From contig NZ_FNDJ01000009.1 of NCBI RefSeq assembly GCF_900099965.1, positions 248,001 through 312,000 of the forward strand: DNA of 64,000 nt. Reading direction: 5' to 3'. Below, piece after piece: positions 32,786 through 41,307 of the stretch. The notes under the pieces are model-generated. The model saw nothing but the letters and a program-made list of their open reading frames with translations, was not told the origin of the DNA and made no database searches. Origin of the DNA: Nonomuraea jiangxiensis. GTDB lineage: Bacteria > Actinomycetota > Actinomycetes > Streptosporangiales > Streptosporangiaceae. Numbering within the stretch: position 1 is the first letter of the stretch; every line of letters starts with the position of its first letter. A program made the position numbers and the translations under genes.

Positions 32786-34765
32786 TTACTGCCGGGCCTG
32801 GCCCGCGGGCACGTTGCCGCACCTGGCCGAGCCGGCGTCGGTGAAGTCACCGTTGCCGTTGCCGGGCTCGGGTACGAACTGCCAGTCGTAGCCGGTGGGC
32901 CGCAACGTCAGCTTCAGCACGCCGAACGTGTTGGCGTTCGCGACGGCGAGGTTCGCCGTCGGGGAGATCGTGCCATGGAAGCCGACGCCGCCGGTTCCCG
33001 CGACGAACTGGTGGATCCCGTCCTGGTCGGCCGTGCCGTCCGCGTCCTGCGGGTCGAAGCGCTGGTAGTTGTGGTCGTGACCGTTGAGGACGAGGTCCAC
33101 GCCGTAGCGGTCGGCCAGCTGCCAGAGCGGCTTGGTGTCGGGGTTGGCGAGCACACCCGGGTAGAGCGCGGAAAACAGCGGCTTGTGCCAGAGCGCCAGG
33201 GTGCACTTGTTCGGATGCGTCCGCAGGTCCTGCTCCAGCCACCGGTACTGCCCGGAGCCGGGCGCACACGAGACGACGCCGCACTCGCTGTTCAGCGCCA
33301 CGACGTGCCAGCGGCCGAGATCGTAGGAGTAGTAGCCGCGCTGCCGGTCCCCTGCGGGCCCGTCCGTCGCGCCGACGCCGTTGAAGTAGTCGAAGTACCC
33401 GTCCGCATTCGCGCCCGGGTAGTACGCCTGGGCGTATTCGTGGTTGCCCACGACCGGGTGGGTGATGTCCTTGAACGCCCCCCACGTCTTGTCATAGGAG
33501 GAGTTGAAGGCGGCCAGCGTGCCGACGTCGTACTGCCCGTCGGCGAGCATCGCGACGGCGTCCGGGCGCAACTGCTGGATCAACGCCGCGGTGCCGGCCT
33601 GGTGGCAGGTCGTGGCGGTGACCGCGCTGGTGGCCGCGCAGGCGACGTCGCCGGCCGCGACCAGCACCGGCGCGTCCGGGCCGGAGACGGCGCCCTCGTC
33701 CTGCCGTCCCTTGTCGTACGTGCCGCGCGCGATGGGCACCTCCGTGGTGTCGAAGCGCACGGTCTCGGTGTCCACGTTGCCCGCGACATCGGTCACGGTG
33801 ATGCTGAGCCGGTGCGACCCGGCCGGGATGTTCTCCACAGGAAACCGGTCGGGCATCGGGATCGCCCGGCCGTCCAGCACCGCGGTGGCCCCGGCGAAAC
33901 CGGACAGCGCGTCGGTGGCCTGCACGCTCACGGTGACGTCCCCGCCGTCGATCCGCGCGCCGTCCGCCGGGGAGGTGGACGTGATCTGCGGCGCGGTGTT
34001 GTCCACGATGAACGGCACGGTCCTGCGGGACTCCGCGCCGGCGACGACGTCCATGGTGTGCGGGCCGTCGGCGAGCCGCCGCGTGTCGAGGCCGTACGAG
34101 ACACCGCGCAGGTGCTCCGCCGGCACGGTCATGGTGAAGTTCTCGGTGACCTGCTCCTCGGTGGCGTTCCCGCCGGGGTAGCCGTCGCCGATCGACAGAA
34201 CCTTGGTGGCGGGGACCGCGGGGTCGGTCACCTCGGTGCCGCCGAGCAGCCGCAGCCGGGTGTTGCGGATGGTGAAGTCGTCGTGGTTCTTCGCCAGGCT
34301 GGTCGGGGAGACGGAGTCGCCCGCGCGGACCGTCACTACGTTGGTTCCCTCGTGCAGCACGCCCGGCGGCACGGGGACGGAGACCGTGGCGTACCCGGAG
34401 TAGTCGCGGTTCACGGGCGCGACCATCGTTCCGTTGACCCAGACCGAGTTGAGCAGCTTCTGCGAACCGCTCTGAATGCCATCGGCCTCGAACAACACGG
34501 TCGCGGGCAGGCTCGGCACCGGAGCGGTGGCGACCGAGGCGCCGTCCAGGGCTAAGCCGAGGCCGGCTCCGTCCGCCCCGCCACCGGCGTAGATCGTCAC
34601 CTCGCCGCGGAGCACCTGACCGTCGGCGATCGAGAGCTGCGGTGCGGAACCGTCCGCCCAGGCGGACTGGGTGACCGGCGCGAGCACCGACGCCGTCAGC
34701 AGGACGACCGTGGCCGGGCGCCGCCAGCGTGCGCGCCGGCGGTTGCTTTCAACGTACCTATTCAC
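32786..34765 (-). CDS. Secreted calcineurin-like metallophosphatase with N-terminal beta domains
   Basis: 659 residues from GTG 34765. An ATG two codons upstream (34771) touches the AAGGG ribosome site directly, so the GTG with 6-nt spacing is preferred. Signal peptide: RRPATVVLLTASVLAPVTQS, cleavage near AWADG. About residues 40-350 are beta-rich, with an Ig/Big-like block (PQITSTSPADGARIDGG, SITVTDVAGNVDTETVRF). The C-terminal phosphatase has VLVAAGDVACAATS, MLADGQY (usually GDNQY in this family), VVGNHEYAQ, LWHKPLFS and LNGHDHNYQRF, which bind two metals. It hydrolyses extracellular phosphoesters. It is divergent from a secreted nuclease gene, suggesting a phosphate-scavenging pair. Confidence 0.88.
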   Translation of the reverse strand: MNRYVESNRRRARWRRPATVVLLTASVLAPVTQSAWADGSAPQLSIADGQVLRGEVTIYAGGGADGAGLGLALDGASVATAPVPSLPATVLFEADGIQSGSQKLLNSVWVNGTMVAPVNRDYSGYATVSVPVPPGVLHEGTNVVTVRAGDSVSPTSLAKNHDDFTIRNTRLRLLGGTEVTDPAVPATKVLSIGDGYPGGNATEEQVTENFTMTVPAEHLRGVSYGLDTRRLADGPHTMDVVAGAESRRTVPFIVDNTAPQITSTSPADGARIDGGDVTVSVQATDALSGFAGATAVLDGRAIPMPDRFPVENIPAGSHRLSITVTDVAGNVDTETVRFDTTEVPIARGTYDKGRQDEGAVSGPDAPVLVAAGDVACAATSAVTATTCHQAGTAALIQQLRPDAVAMLADGQYDVGTLAAFNSSYDKTWGAFKDITHPVVGNHEYAQAYYPGANADGYFDYFNGVGATDGPAGDRQRGYYSYDLGRWHVVALNSECGVVSCAPGSGQYRWLEQDLRTHPNKCTLALWHKPLFSALYPGVLANPDTKPLWQLADRYGVDLVLNGHDHNYQRFDPQDADGTADQDGIHQFVAGTGGVGFHGTISPTANLAVANANTFGVLKLTLRPTGYDWQFVPEPGNGNGDFTDAGSARCGNVPAGQARQ

Positions 34766-35120
34766 TTGCATCCCTTGACAAAGGAGTACGGCACTCAAGT
34801 AATAGGCACGGCTGCTGTCGCCTGCGTGAACGCCCGGCGGATTGCCGCCATCGAAGGGACGCCGGTCGCGTGCCCCGCGAACGGGCACCGAGTGGTCGCA
34901 CGACGGTGAACAGGGAGCAAGGTCACCCTTCGACCGCCCGCCTCGCCGGATCGCGGTCGCGCCGATCCCCACTCGCCATCTGCGTGCCCGGCCGGCGTCG
35001 ACTCATCGTCATTGTTTCCATGAACCACAGACGTACGGTGATCCGGACTCGTTCACCCGGGGTGCCACAGGGTGCGCTCCACGACGAAACCAGTCCCCTA
35101 GGCAAAAGGAGCGCGTCTCC
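34766..35120. other. Divergent promoter region, possible PHO-box-like repeat
   Basis: No gene is supported. At 35051-35072 two adjacent 11-nt units, GTTCACCCGGG and GTGCCACAGGG, resemble the direct repeats of an actinobacterial PHO box (GTTCACC type), about 50 nt before the nuclease start. The second unit is poor. A reverse-orientation GGTGAAC lies near 34905. Confidence 0.3.
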
Positions 35121-36629
35121 GTGCGCGGAATCGTCGTCCTTGTCCTGGCCGTGTTCGCCGTCGTACTGTCCGTCAGCCCCGCGCAGGCCGCCCCCGACGG
35201 CACGCTCAGGCTGACCTCCACGACCGTCAAGATCGGTGACCCGATCACGTTCTCCTTCTCCACCCCGCGGCCCGACGCCCAGAACTGGGTCGGCCTCTAC
35301 CAGGACCCGGGCAACGGCCCGGTGAACGAGGAGTTCGTCGGCCCGTCCACCAAGTGGGTCTACACACCGGAGTCGAGCGGCACCGGCTCGTTGCCGACCG
35401 AGGGGCTGCCGGCGGGCGACTGGATCGTCTACTACCTCTACAACGACGGCTACACCTGGCTGGCGCAGCCGGTGAAACTCCAGCTCGTGGCCTCCGGCCC
35501 GGTGAGCTGGGTGAGTTCGGCGTTCCCGCTCCGCAACGGCCAGGTCGGCAGCGACTACAGCGCCTCGGTCGCCAGGCTGGTGCGCGGGAACACGGCCGGG
35601 CTGAGCTTCCGCAAGGTCTCCGGCCCGTCCTGGTTGACGGTCTCCCCGGGCGGGACGGCCGGCGGCACACCGACGGCCTCGGGCACGATCACCGCGGGGA
35701 TCGAGGCGAGCAACAGTACGGGTTCCAAGGCCACCGCCACTGTGACGATCCGGGTCCAGGCCTCGGGTGCCGCGCTCGTCCCCGAGCTCAAGGTGATGAG
35801 TTACAACCTCTGGCACGGCGGCACGCCGGTGAACGGCTACCGCGACAAGCAGCTGAAATTCCTCCTGGACCGCGACGTCGACGTGGTCGGCATCCAGGAG
35901 AACGAGGGCACATCAGCACAGGCGTTGGCCGACGCCCTCGGCTGGAGCTACCACCAGAACAGCGACGTCGCCATCCTCAGCCGGTACCCGATCTCCGCGA
36001 CGGGTTCCGGCACGGCTTCCGTGTGGGCCAAGGTCAGGCTCGGCACCAGGTCGGCCGTCCTGTGGAGCGCCCACCTCGGCTACACCCCGTACGGACCCTA
36101 CGACGCGTGCTTCGGTGGGATGTCCGTCCAGCAGCTGATGGACCGCGAGTCCCGGTCCGGCCGCACCGGGCAGATCAACTCCATCATCTCGGCGATGAAC
36201 ACCGACCTGGCGAACTCGGGCTCCACCCCCGTCTTCCTCGTCGGCGACTTCAACGCCCCGTCGCACCTCGACTGGACGTCCGCGAACAGCCACTGCGGCT
36301 ACGGGCAGGTGAGCTGGCCGACCTCGACCGCCCCGGTCAACGCGGGCCTGACCGACTCCTACCGCGCCGCCCACCCGAACCCCGCCACGGCGCCCGGCAT
36401 CACCTGGTCACCGATCTACAAGACCTTCACCGGCGGTTACGGCTACGACTCCCACACGGGCGAGCCCGAACCCCAGGACCGCATCGACTTCGTCTACTTC
36501 AAGGGTGCTCTTGATGTGCTCTCCTCCGAGGCCGTCGTCGAGGGCGACCCGGCGCTTTACCCGAACCACCAGAACAACGCGTGGACCTCGGACCACGCCG
36601 CGGTCCTGACAACCTTCCGCATCCGCTAG
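35121..36629 (+). CDS. Secreted endonuclease/exonuclease/phosphatase-family hydrolase
   Basis: 502 residues from GTG 35121 (AAAGGAG upstream), with signal peptide GIVVLVLAVFAVVLSVSPAQA. Residues 25-115 form an Ig-like domain (TFSFSTPRPDAQNWVGLYQD). Residues 120-205 are a second beta domain, and the C-terminal 290 residues are the EEP fold. The metal and catalytic motifs are visible: YNLWHGG, VGIQENEG, FLVGDFNAPSH and TSDHAAVLTTF. It would cleave extracellular nucleic acid or phospholipid-type phosphodiesters; the exact substrate is not shown. It is divergent from the metallophosphatase. Confidence 0.88.
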   Translation: MRGIVVLVLAVFAVVLSVSPAQAAPDGTLRLTSTTVKIGDPITFSFSTPRPDAQNWVGLYQDPGNGPVNEEFVGPSTKWVYTPESSGTGSLPTEGLPAGDWIVYYLYNDGYTWLAQPVKLQLVASGPVSWVSSAFPLRNGQVGSDYSASVARLVRGNTAGLSFRKVSGPSWLTVSPGGTAGGTPTASGTITAGIEASNSTGSKATATVTIRVQASGAALVPELKVMSYNLWHGGTPVNGYRDKQLKFLLDRDVDVVGIQENEGTSAQALADALGWSYHQNSDVAILSRYPISATGSGTASVWAKVRLGTRSAVLWSAHLGYTPYGPYDACFGGMSVQQLMDRESRSGRTGQINSIISAMNTDLANSGSTPVFLVGDFNAPSHLDWTSANSHCGYGQVSWPTSTAPVNAGLTDSYRAAHPNPATAPGITWSPIYKTFTGGYGYDSHTGEPEPQDRIDFVYFKGALDVLSSEAVVEGDPALYPNHQNNAWTSDHAAVLTTFRIR

Positions 36630-36758
36630 ACCAGGTCACCAGCACACAAGCCGGACGATCAGCGCCGAGCCTTGAGCCCGCCCGCTGAGCCGAGCGCTTG
36701 ACGATCACATGGCTCTGATGGATCTTGTGCTCAATACCCGGACACATGGAGGTGCCTT

Positions 36759-37916
36759 TTGCGGCCGAACGCCCGCTTCACCGACGTACAGCCGATCGGC
36801 CTCGACGCGGTAGCGGCGGCCGCGGGCACCGATCCCGACGTCCTGCGCCTGGAGAACCTCGACACCGACGTTCCTCCCCCGCCCGCCGCTGTCGCCGCCA
36901 CCACCCAGGCGCTGGCCTCGGGGGAAGGCAACAGCTGGCTGCCGCTGACCGGTCTACCGGTGCTGTGCGAGGCGGTCGCGGGCGAGCTGCGCAGTCGTAC
37001 CGGGCTCGACTACGACCCGTCGCGGCAGGTCGTCATCACCTCGGGCGGCACCTCGGCGGTCATGCCCGTGTTGCTCGCCACCACCGAGCCGGGCGAAACC
37101 GTGGCGCTCACCGACCCCACCTATGCCGGCCTCCTCCAGCGGGTACGGCTGTCCGGTGCCCGCCCGCACTTCCTCCCGCTCCGGGTCGAGGGCGGCCACT
37201 GGCGCCTGGATCGCGACGCCCTGACCCAGGTCACCACGGCTGCGGCGCTGCTGCTGATGAGCCCGTCGATGCCGTCGGGCGTGCTCCTCGACCGCGACGA
37301 CTGGGCGGCCGTGGCCGAGACCTGCGCGAGGACCGGCGCGTACCTCATCTACGACGCCGCGATGGAGCGCCTGGTCTACGACGGCCACCCGCGGATCAAC
37401 CCGTGCCAGGTCGAGGGCCTGGCGGAGCGGACCATCACGATCGGCTCGGTCTCCAAGGAATATCGGATGATCGGGTGGCGGATCGGCTGGATCGCCGGCC
37501 CGGTGGACCTCATGGACCGCATCAGGATGGCGGTCATCTACAACACCACGGTGTCCAGTGGTTTCGCCCAGCTCGGCGCCGCGGCGGCGCTCACGGACCC
37601 GTCGGGCTCCGGGGTCGACGAGGCTGCGGCCGAATACCAGCGGCGGCACGACACGGTCATCGACCAGCTCGCCGGCCTCCCGGTGGTGCGGGCGGCGGGC
37701 GGCTGGTCCTGCCTGGTCAACGCCACCGCTCTGGGCCTCACCGCCCCGGAACTGTCGTCTCGGCTGCTCCGGTACGGGCGCGTTGCCGCCACCCCGATGA
37801 CGGCCTGGGGCGGAACGATCGCACCCGACTACGTCCGCCTCGTCTACAGCCGCGAACCCGTCGAACGCCTCAGCGATCTGCGTTACCGGTTCGACACGGC
37901 GTTGACCTCCGGCTGA
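36759..37916 (+). CDS. PLP-dependent class I/II aminotransferase
   Basis: 385 residues from TTG 36759, supported by GGAGGTG starting 12 nt upstream. Family motifs: VVITSGGTSAVMPVLLA (cofactor phosphate loop), LLLMSPSMPSGVLLDRDDW, YLIYDAAMERLVYDG (Asp that holds the pyridine nitrogen) and GSVSKEYRMIGWRIGW with the Schiff-base Lys233. It transfers an amino group between an amino acid and a 2-oxo acid in the cytoplasm. There are no pathway neighbours to name the substrate. It stands alone. Confidence 0.92.
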   Translation: MRPNARFTDVQPIGLDAVAAAAGTDPDVLRLENLDTDVPPPPAAVAATTQALASGEGNSWLPLTGLPVLCEAVAGELRSRTGLDYDPSRQVVITSGGTSAVMPVLLATTEPGETVALTDPTYAGLLQRVRLSGARPHFLPLRVEGGHWRLDRDALTQVTTAAALLLMSPSMPSGVLLDRDDWAAVAETCARTGAYLIYDAAMERLVYDGHPRINPCQVEGLAERTITIGSVSKEYRMIGWRIGWIAGPVDLMDRIRMAVIYNTTVSSGFAQLGAAAALTDPSGSGVDEAAAEYQRRHDTVIDQLAGLPVVRAAGGWSCLVNATALGLTAPELSSRLLRYGRVAATPMTAWGGTIAPDYVRLVYSREPVERLSDLRYRFDTALTSG

Positions 37917-37924
37917 GGACACCG

Positions 37925-37971
37925 GACCTGCCCGGCAGCGGTGACCCGTGGCCGTGGATGCCGGGCAGGTC
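37925..37971 (+). terminator. Hairpin after the aminotransferase gene
   Basis: GACCTGCCCGGC (37925-37936) and GCCGGGCAGGTC (37960-37971) pair exactly over 12 bp around a 23-nt loop. The rest of the 338-nt gap to 38254 shows no supported gene. Confidence 0.6.
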
Positions 37972-38254
37972 AGTTGGTGATCGGGCCCAGGGTGCGTTCC
38001 GCCCGTTTGGCGGCTTCCTCGTTGCCGCAGGCCGGTCCCCGGTGGCACCGGCGTCAGGAGCGCCATGGCGGCGATGGCTCACCGCACGCCCTCCTCCTAA
38101 TAAGCCGGAAACTTTCACCTCACCAGGGATTGATGAAGACAACTTTCGAGGATATCTTCACGATCAACCCGCCCTCCTCCGGGACGGTGAGATGTCGAGA
38201 TGCCCGCTCCCGGCAGCCCCTTACTCCCCCCAAGCGCCTGTTCAAGAGGTGAGC

Positions 38255-39154
38255 ATGCCCATGACCGGAAGTCCCGTTCGGCCGAAGGCCCTCAACTCCG
38301 CGACCCTCGCCCTGTTAATCGCCCTCACGGCGGCGCTGCTTCCCCAGCCCGCCTCCGCGGACCCCGTCCAGACCCTGGCCACCTCCCACAAGAGCCCGTT
38401 CAACTGCGGAAAGACCTTCAACGCCAACAACTGGTCCCCCGGCCACAACCCCTCGGGTTCCCTCGACTGGCAGGACTACGGCAGCGACGACATCAACGGC
38501 GAAACCGTACGCGCCACCGCTTCAGGCACCGCGTACTTCTACGACGAGGGAAACACCAGCTACGGCAAATGGGTGGAAGTCCGCCACAGCGACGGCACCA
38601 GAACCCGCTACGCCCACCTCGCCACCATGGCACGAGCCGCCGGCGGCTCACTGAGCGTCAGCCAGGGCACATCGATCGGAACAGTCGGCTCCACCGGCGG
38701 CTCCACCGCTCCACACCTCCACTACGAACAGCGAACCTCCACCGGAGCGATGGACACCAGCCCCACCGTGGACGGCGTAACCGTATCCCTGGGACAGAAG
38801 AAGGCCATCACCAGCACCAACGCCTGCGGCAGCAACCCCTACACACCCGAAGAGGTCTGCGGCACCGGCTACGCCGTCATCGACTCGGCCGCCCTCACCG
38901 GCGGCCGCACCTACTTGCTCTACAACACGAGCAACGGCTACAACTGCGCCGTAACCCTGAAGACGACGAACGTCGGATCGCCATCGTCAATGTCGGCCTT
39001 CCTCGAACCAGAGGGAGAAACCAGAACAACGAACGCAGGGAGCTTCGGCTACTACGCCGGTCCGATCAGGCTTTCCGCCCCTGGACAATGCGTCAAGTGG
39101 GGCGGCTCTATCGGAAGCAGCTCCTACACCAGCCCCTTCGAACACTGCGGTTAG
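38255..39154 (+). CDS. Secreted M23-family metallopeptidase with C-terminal spore-associated-type domain
   Basis: 299 residues from ATG 38255 (AGAGGTGAG just upstream), with signal peptide LNSATLALLIALTAALLPQP, cleavage near ASADP. Residues 50-165 are a LytM/M23 domain: GHNPSGSLDW supplies the first zinc His and Asp, RTRYAHLA is conserved, and APHLHYEQR is the HxH motif. This fold usually cuts peptidoglycan cross-bridges. The last 110 residues (EEVCGTGYAVIDSAAL, TYLLYNTSNGYNCAV, GPIRLSAPGQCVKWGG) resemble the small Cys-containing domain of actinomycete spore-associated proteins. It is followed by a strong terminator. Confidence 0.88.
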   Translation: MPMTGSPVRPKALNSATLALLIALTAALLPQPASADPVQTLATSHKSPFNCGKTFNANNWSPGHNPSGSLDWQDYGSDDINGETVRATASGTAYFYDEGNTSYGKWVEVRHSDGTRTRYAHLATMARAAGGSLSVSQGTSIGTVGSTGGSTAPHLHYEQRTSTGAMDTSPTVDGVTVSLGQKKAITSTNACGSNPYTPEEVCGTGYAVIDSAALTGGRTYLLYNTSNGYNCAVTLKTTNVGSPSSMSAFLEPEGETRTTNAGSFGYYAGPIRLSAPGQCVKWGGSIGSSSYTSPFEHCG

Positions 39155-39163
39155 TGAGCACCC

Positions 39164-39193
39164 TGCCCCCACACCGCCACCGGTGTGGGGGCA
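39164..39193 (+). terminator. Terminator after the M23 peptidase gene
   Basis: TGCCCCCACACCG (39164-39176) and CGGTGTGGGGGCA (39181-39193) form a perfect 13-bp stem with a CCAC loop. Nothing else is recognised up to 39429. Confidence 0.88.
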
Positions 39194-39429
39194 CTGTGTC
39201 GCACGCTACACGCCACCTCACCCTGCACCCACGAGCGATCCTGGAAACCTCCGACGCCAACAGAGCCCGGTAGGTGAGAACGGGCAGGCGGACCGTCATT
39301 CCGCTGTCGGCGGCTGTGCGCGGATCCAAGATAAGCGCTCAGCTCGGGCGCGTTGTTCGTGGCAACGGGCCGCTTTCGCGTTCAGAGAGTCTGCCGCATG
39401 CGGACGCTTGTGGTTCGTCGGTAATCGTC

Positions 39430-39753
39430 TCACTTCCGGACGACTAACCAGAACCAACAGGCGACAATCACCAGAGCCAGGCTGCCCAACACGGCGACGA
39501 GAACGGGCTGCTGGTCTTGCAGGAGCAGCGCGAGACCCACGATGGTGCCCATGACGACTCCAGCGACTACGCTGCCCCTGCTTAAGGGCTGTTGGGCCCA
39601 TGGCGGGGTTTCGGTCTGCTCTTGCGTGTCCGTCTGATGGTCGACGTGCTCGGCTGGCTGTTTTGGGAGCGGTTCCCACAGCGTGCCGCAGTCGGGGCAG
39701 CGCCACGGGTCGGCGTGATCGGTGTCGGGGCGGGTGCACTGGTGAGCACTCAA
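39430..39753 (-). CDS. Small membrane protein with N-terminal CxxC motif, unknown function
   Basis: 107 residues from TTG 39753, preferred because GGAAGGAA precedes it and its TTGA overlaps the stop of an upstream small gene. An in-frame ATG at 39786 has no ribosome site. The N-terminus has a zinc-ribbon-like WRCPDCGTLWEPL; a charged Gln/Thr linker follows; the C-terminal 45 residues form two hydrophobic segments (VVAGVVMGTIVGLALLL and VLVAVLGSLALVIVACWFW) ending in a basic tail. It would be a two-pass membrane protein with a cytoplasmic metal site. Third-position GC is lower than in neighbours, suggesting transfer. No function is assigned. Confidence 0.5.
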   Translation of the reverse strand: MSAHQCTRPDTDHADPWRCPDCGTLWEPLPKQPAEHVDHQTDTQEQTETPPWAQQPLSRGSVVAGVVMGTIVGLALLLQDQQPVLVAVLGSLALVIVACWFWLVVRK

Positions 39754-39902
39754 GGTGTGGTTCCTTCCGGTGCCGACTCTGGCCATGCGGCGATGATCTC
39801 AATGGCGATCATTCTGCCGTGCTCGTCCGAGTCAAGGTTCACCATGGCGTCCACTTGCCTGCAGACGCCGCATTGCCTGCCACCCCGAGCAGCACCTGCC
39901 AA
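39750..39902 (-). CDS. Small CxxC protein, unknown function (start uncertain)
   Basis: This frame is open from about 40028 to TGA 39750 and reads RQCGVCRQVDAMVNLDSDEH then GRMIAIEIIAAWPESAPE, which looks like a genuine soluble protein end with a CxxC pair. TTG 39902 is the only plausible start inside it (50 residues). The open frame continues upstream with coding-like sequence (LREVENVRNPTGHARR), so the true start may be further up or lost. The stop overlaps the TTG of the next small gene, which supports both being real and coupled. Confidence 0.38.
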   Translation of the reverse strand: MAGAARGGRQCGVCRQVDAMVNLDSDEHGRMIAIEIIAAWPESAPEGTTP

Positions 39903-40137
39903 CCTGTTGTGCTGCTTTGCCAGTGCTTTTGCCGTCGGCCAAGTTCCGATGGTCCGGCGGGCGTGGCCTGTCGGGTTGCGGACGTTCTCGACTTCTCGCA
40001 GTCCCGAGCGCCCCAGGCCACTTTCCCCTCATCAAACGGCACAAGAATCCAGAAGTCCCACTTCACTCAAGCCGTGGCACACCAGCGGTCCACCGTGGAA
40101 ATTGAGTGGAACCGGCTCTGGGCCGCGAAGGCAGGCG

Positions 40138-41307
40138 CTACGGAGTGAGGACCACCTTGTTGCATTCGTCCTGCTTGTGCTTGAACAGCTCGAACCCGCG
40201 CGGCGCCTCGCTGAGCGGCATCCGGTGCGAGATGACGAAGCTCGGGTCGATCTCGCCCGCGCGGATCCGGTTCAGCAGCGGCTCGGTGTAGCGTTGCACG
40301 TGGCACTGGCCGGTGCGGATGGTCAGCGACCGGTTCATGACGGTGCCCATCGGGAACTTGTCCACGAACCCGCCGTAGACCCCGATGACCGACACCACGC
40401 CGCCGTTGCGGCAGGCCATGATGGCCTCGCGCAGCACGTACGGGCGCTCGGTCTCCATCCGGGCGGCCTGCTTGGTGCGGTCGTAGGCGTACATGGCCGG
40501 GGTCGGGTGGTGCGCCTCCATGCCGACGGCGTCGATGCAGGCGTCCGGGCCGCGCCCGCCGGTCATGTCGCGCAGCGCCTCCAGCACGTTCACCTCCTCG
40601 TAGTTGAGGACCTCGGCGCCGGTCCGCTGGACCCGCCGCAGCCGGTACGGGAAGCGGTCGATGACGATGACCCGGTCGGCGCCGAGCAGGAACGCGCTGG
40701 CCGCGGCGAACTGCCCGACCGGCCCCGCGCCCCAGATGGCGATCGTCTGGCCCGGCTTGATGTCGCACATCTCCGCGCCCATGAAACCGGTGGGGAAGAT
40801 GTCGGACAGGAACAGCACGCTCTCGTCCGGCAGGTCGTCCTCGATCTTGATGGGGCCGACGTCGGCGAACGGGACGCGCACGTACTCGGCCTGCCCACCG
40901 GGGAAGCCGCCCAGCATGTGGGAGTAGCCGAAGATGCCGGCGGGCGCGTGGCCCATCAGCTTCTCGGCGATCCCGGCGTTGGGGTTGGAGTTCTCGCACA
41001 CCGAGTACAGCTCGGCCTCGCAGGCGAAGCAGGCGCCGCAGGCGATCGGGAAGGGCACCACGACACGGTCGCCGACGTGCAGGTTGCGTACGCCGGGGCC
41101 GACCTCGACGACCTCGCCCATGAACTCGTGGCCGAGCACGTCGCCCTTCTTGACGGTCGGGATGTAGCCGTCCACGAGGTGCAGGTCGGAGCCGCAGATC
41201 GCGGTGGAGGTGACGCGGACGATCGCGTCGCGGGCGTTGAGGATCTGCGGGTCGGGAACGTCTTGGATCTCCAGGCGGTTGCGGCCCGTCCACACGTTGG
41301 CCTTCAT
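40138..41307 (-). CDS. Zinc-dependent alcohol/aldehyde dehydrogenase, first copy
   Basis: 389 residues; ATG 41307 with GGAGGA upstream, overlapping the stop of the SRPBCC gene (ATGA). It is a medium-chain dehydrogenase: catalytic zinc ligands Cys38 (AICGSDLH) and His60-Glu61 (GHEFMGE), structural zinc Cys90, Cys93, Cys96 and Cys104 (CGACFACEAELYSVC), and nucleotide-binding AIWGAGPVGQFAA. The long insert with DRTKQAARMETERPYVLREA is typical of the subgroup related to glutathione-independent formaldehyde dehydrogenase. It oxidises an alcohol or aldehyde with NAD. A related copy lies at 43110-44270. Confidence 0.92.
   Translation of the reverse strand: MKANVWTGRNRLEIQDVPDPQILNARDAIVRVTSTAICGSDLHLVDGYIPTVKKGDVLGHEFMGEVVEVGPGVRNLHVGDRVVVPFPIACGACFACEAELYSVCENSNPNAGIAEKLMGHAPAGIFGYSHMLGGFPGGQAEYVRVPFADVGPIKIEDDLPDESVLFLSDIFPTGFMGAEMCDIKPGQTIAIWGAGPVGQFAAASAFLLGADRVIVIDRFPYRLRRVQRTGAEVLNYEEVNVLEALRDMTGGRGPDACIDAVGMEAHHPTPAMYAYDRTKQAARMETERPYVLREAIMACRNGGVVSVIGVYGGFVDKFPMGTVMNRSLTIRTGQCHVQRYTEPLLNRIRAGEIDPSFVISHRMPLSEAPRGFELFKHKQDECNKVVLTP

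Noticed and set aside
32645..34555. A 636-codon + strand frame opposite the metallophosphatase
   Set aside because: Composition is Val/Gly/Arg-rich as expected of an antisense shadow; the - strand gene has signal peptide and catalytic motifs.
37977..38057. Short - strand frame ending AAKRAERTLGPITN in the gap after the aminotransferase
   Set aside because: It looks like a protein C-terminus but is only 27 codons after an in-frame stop, with no start or family match.
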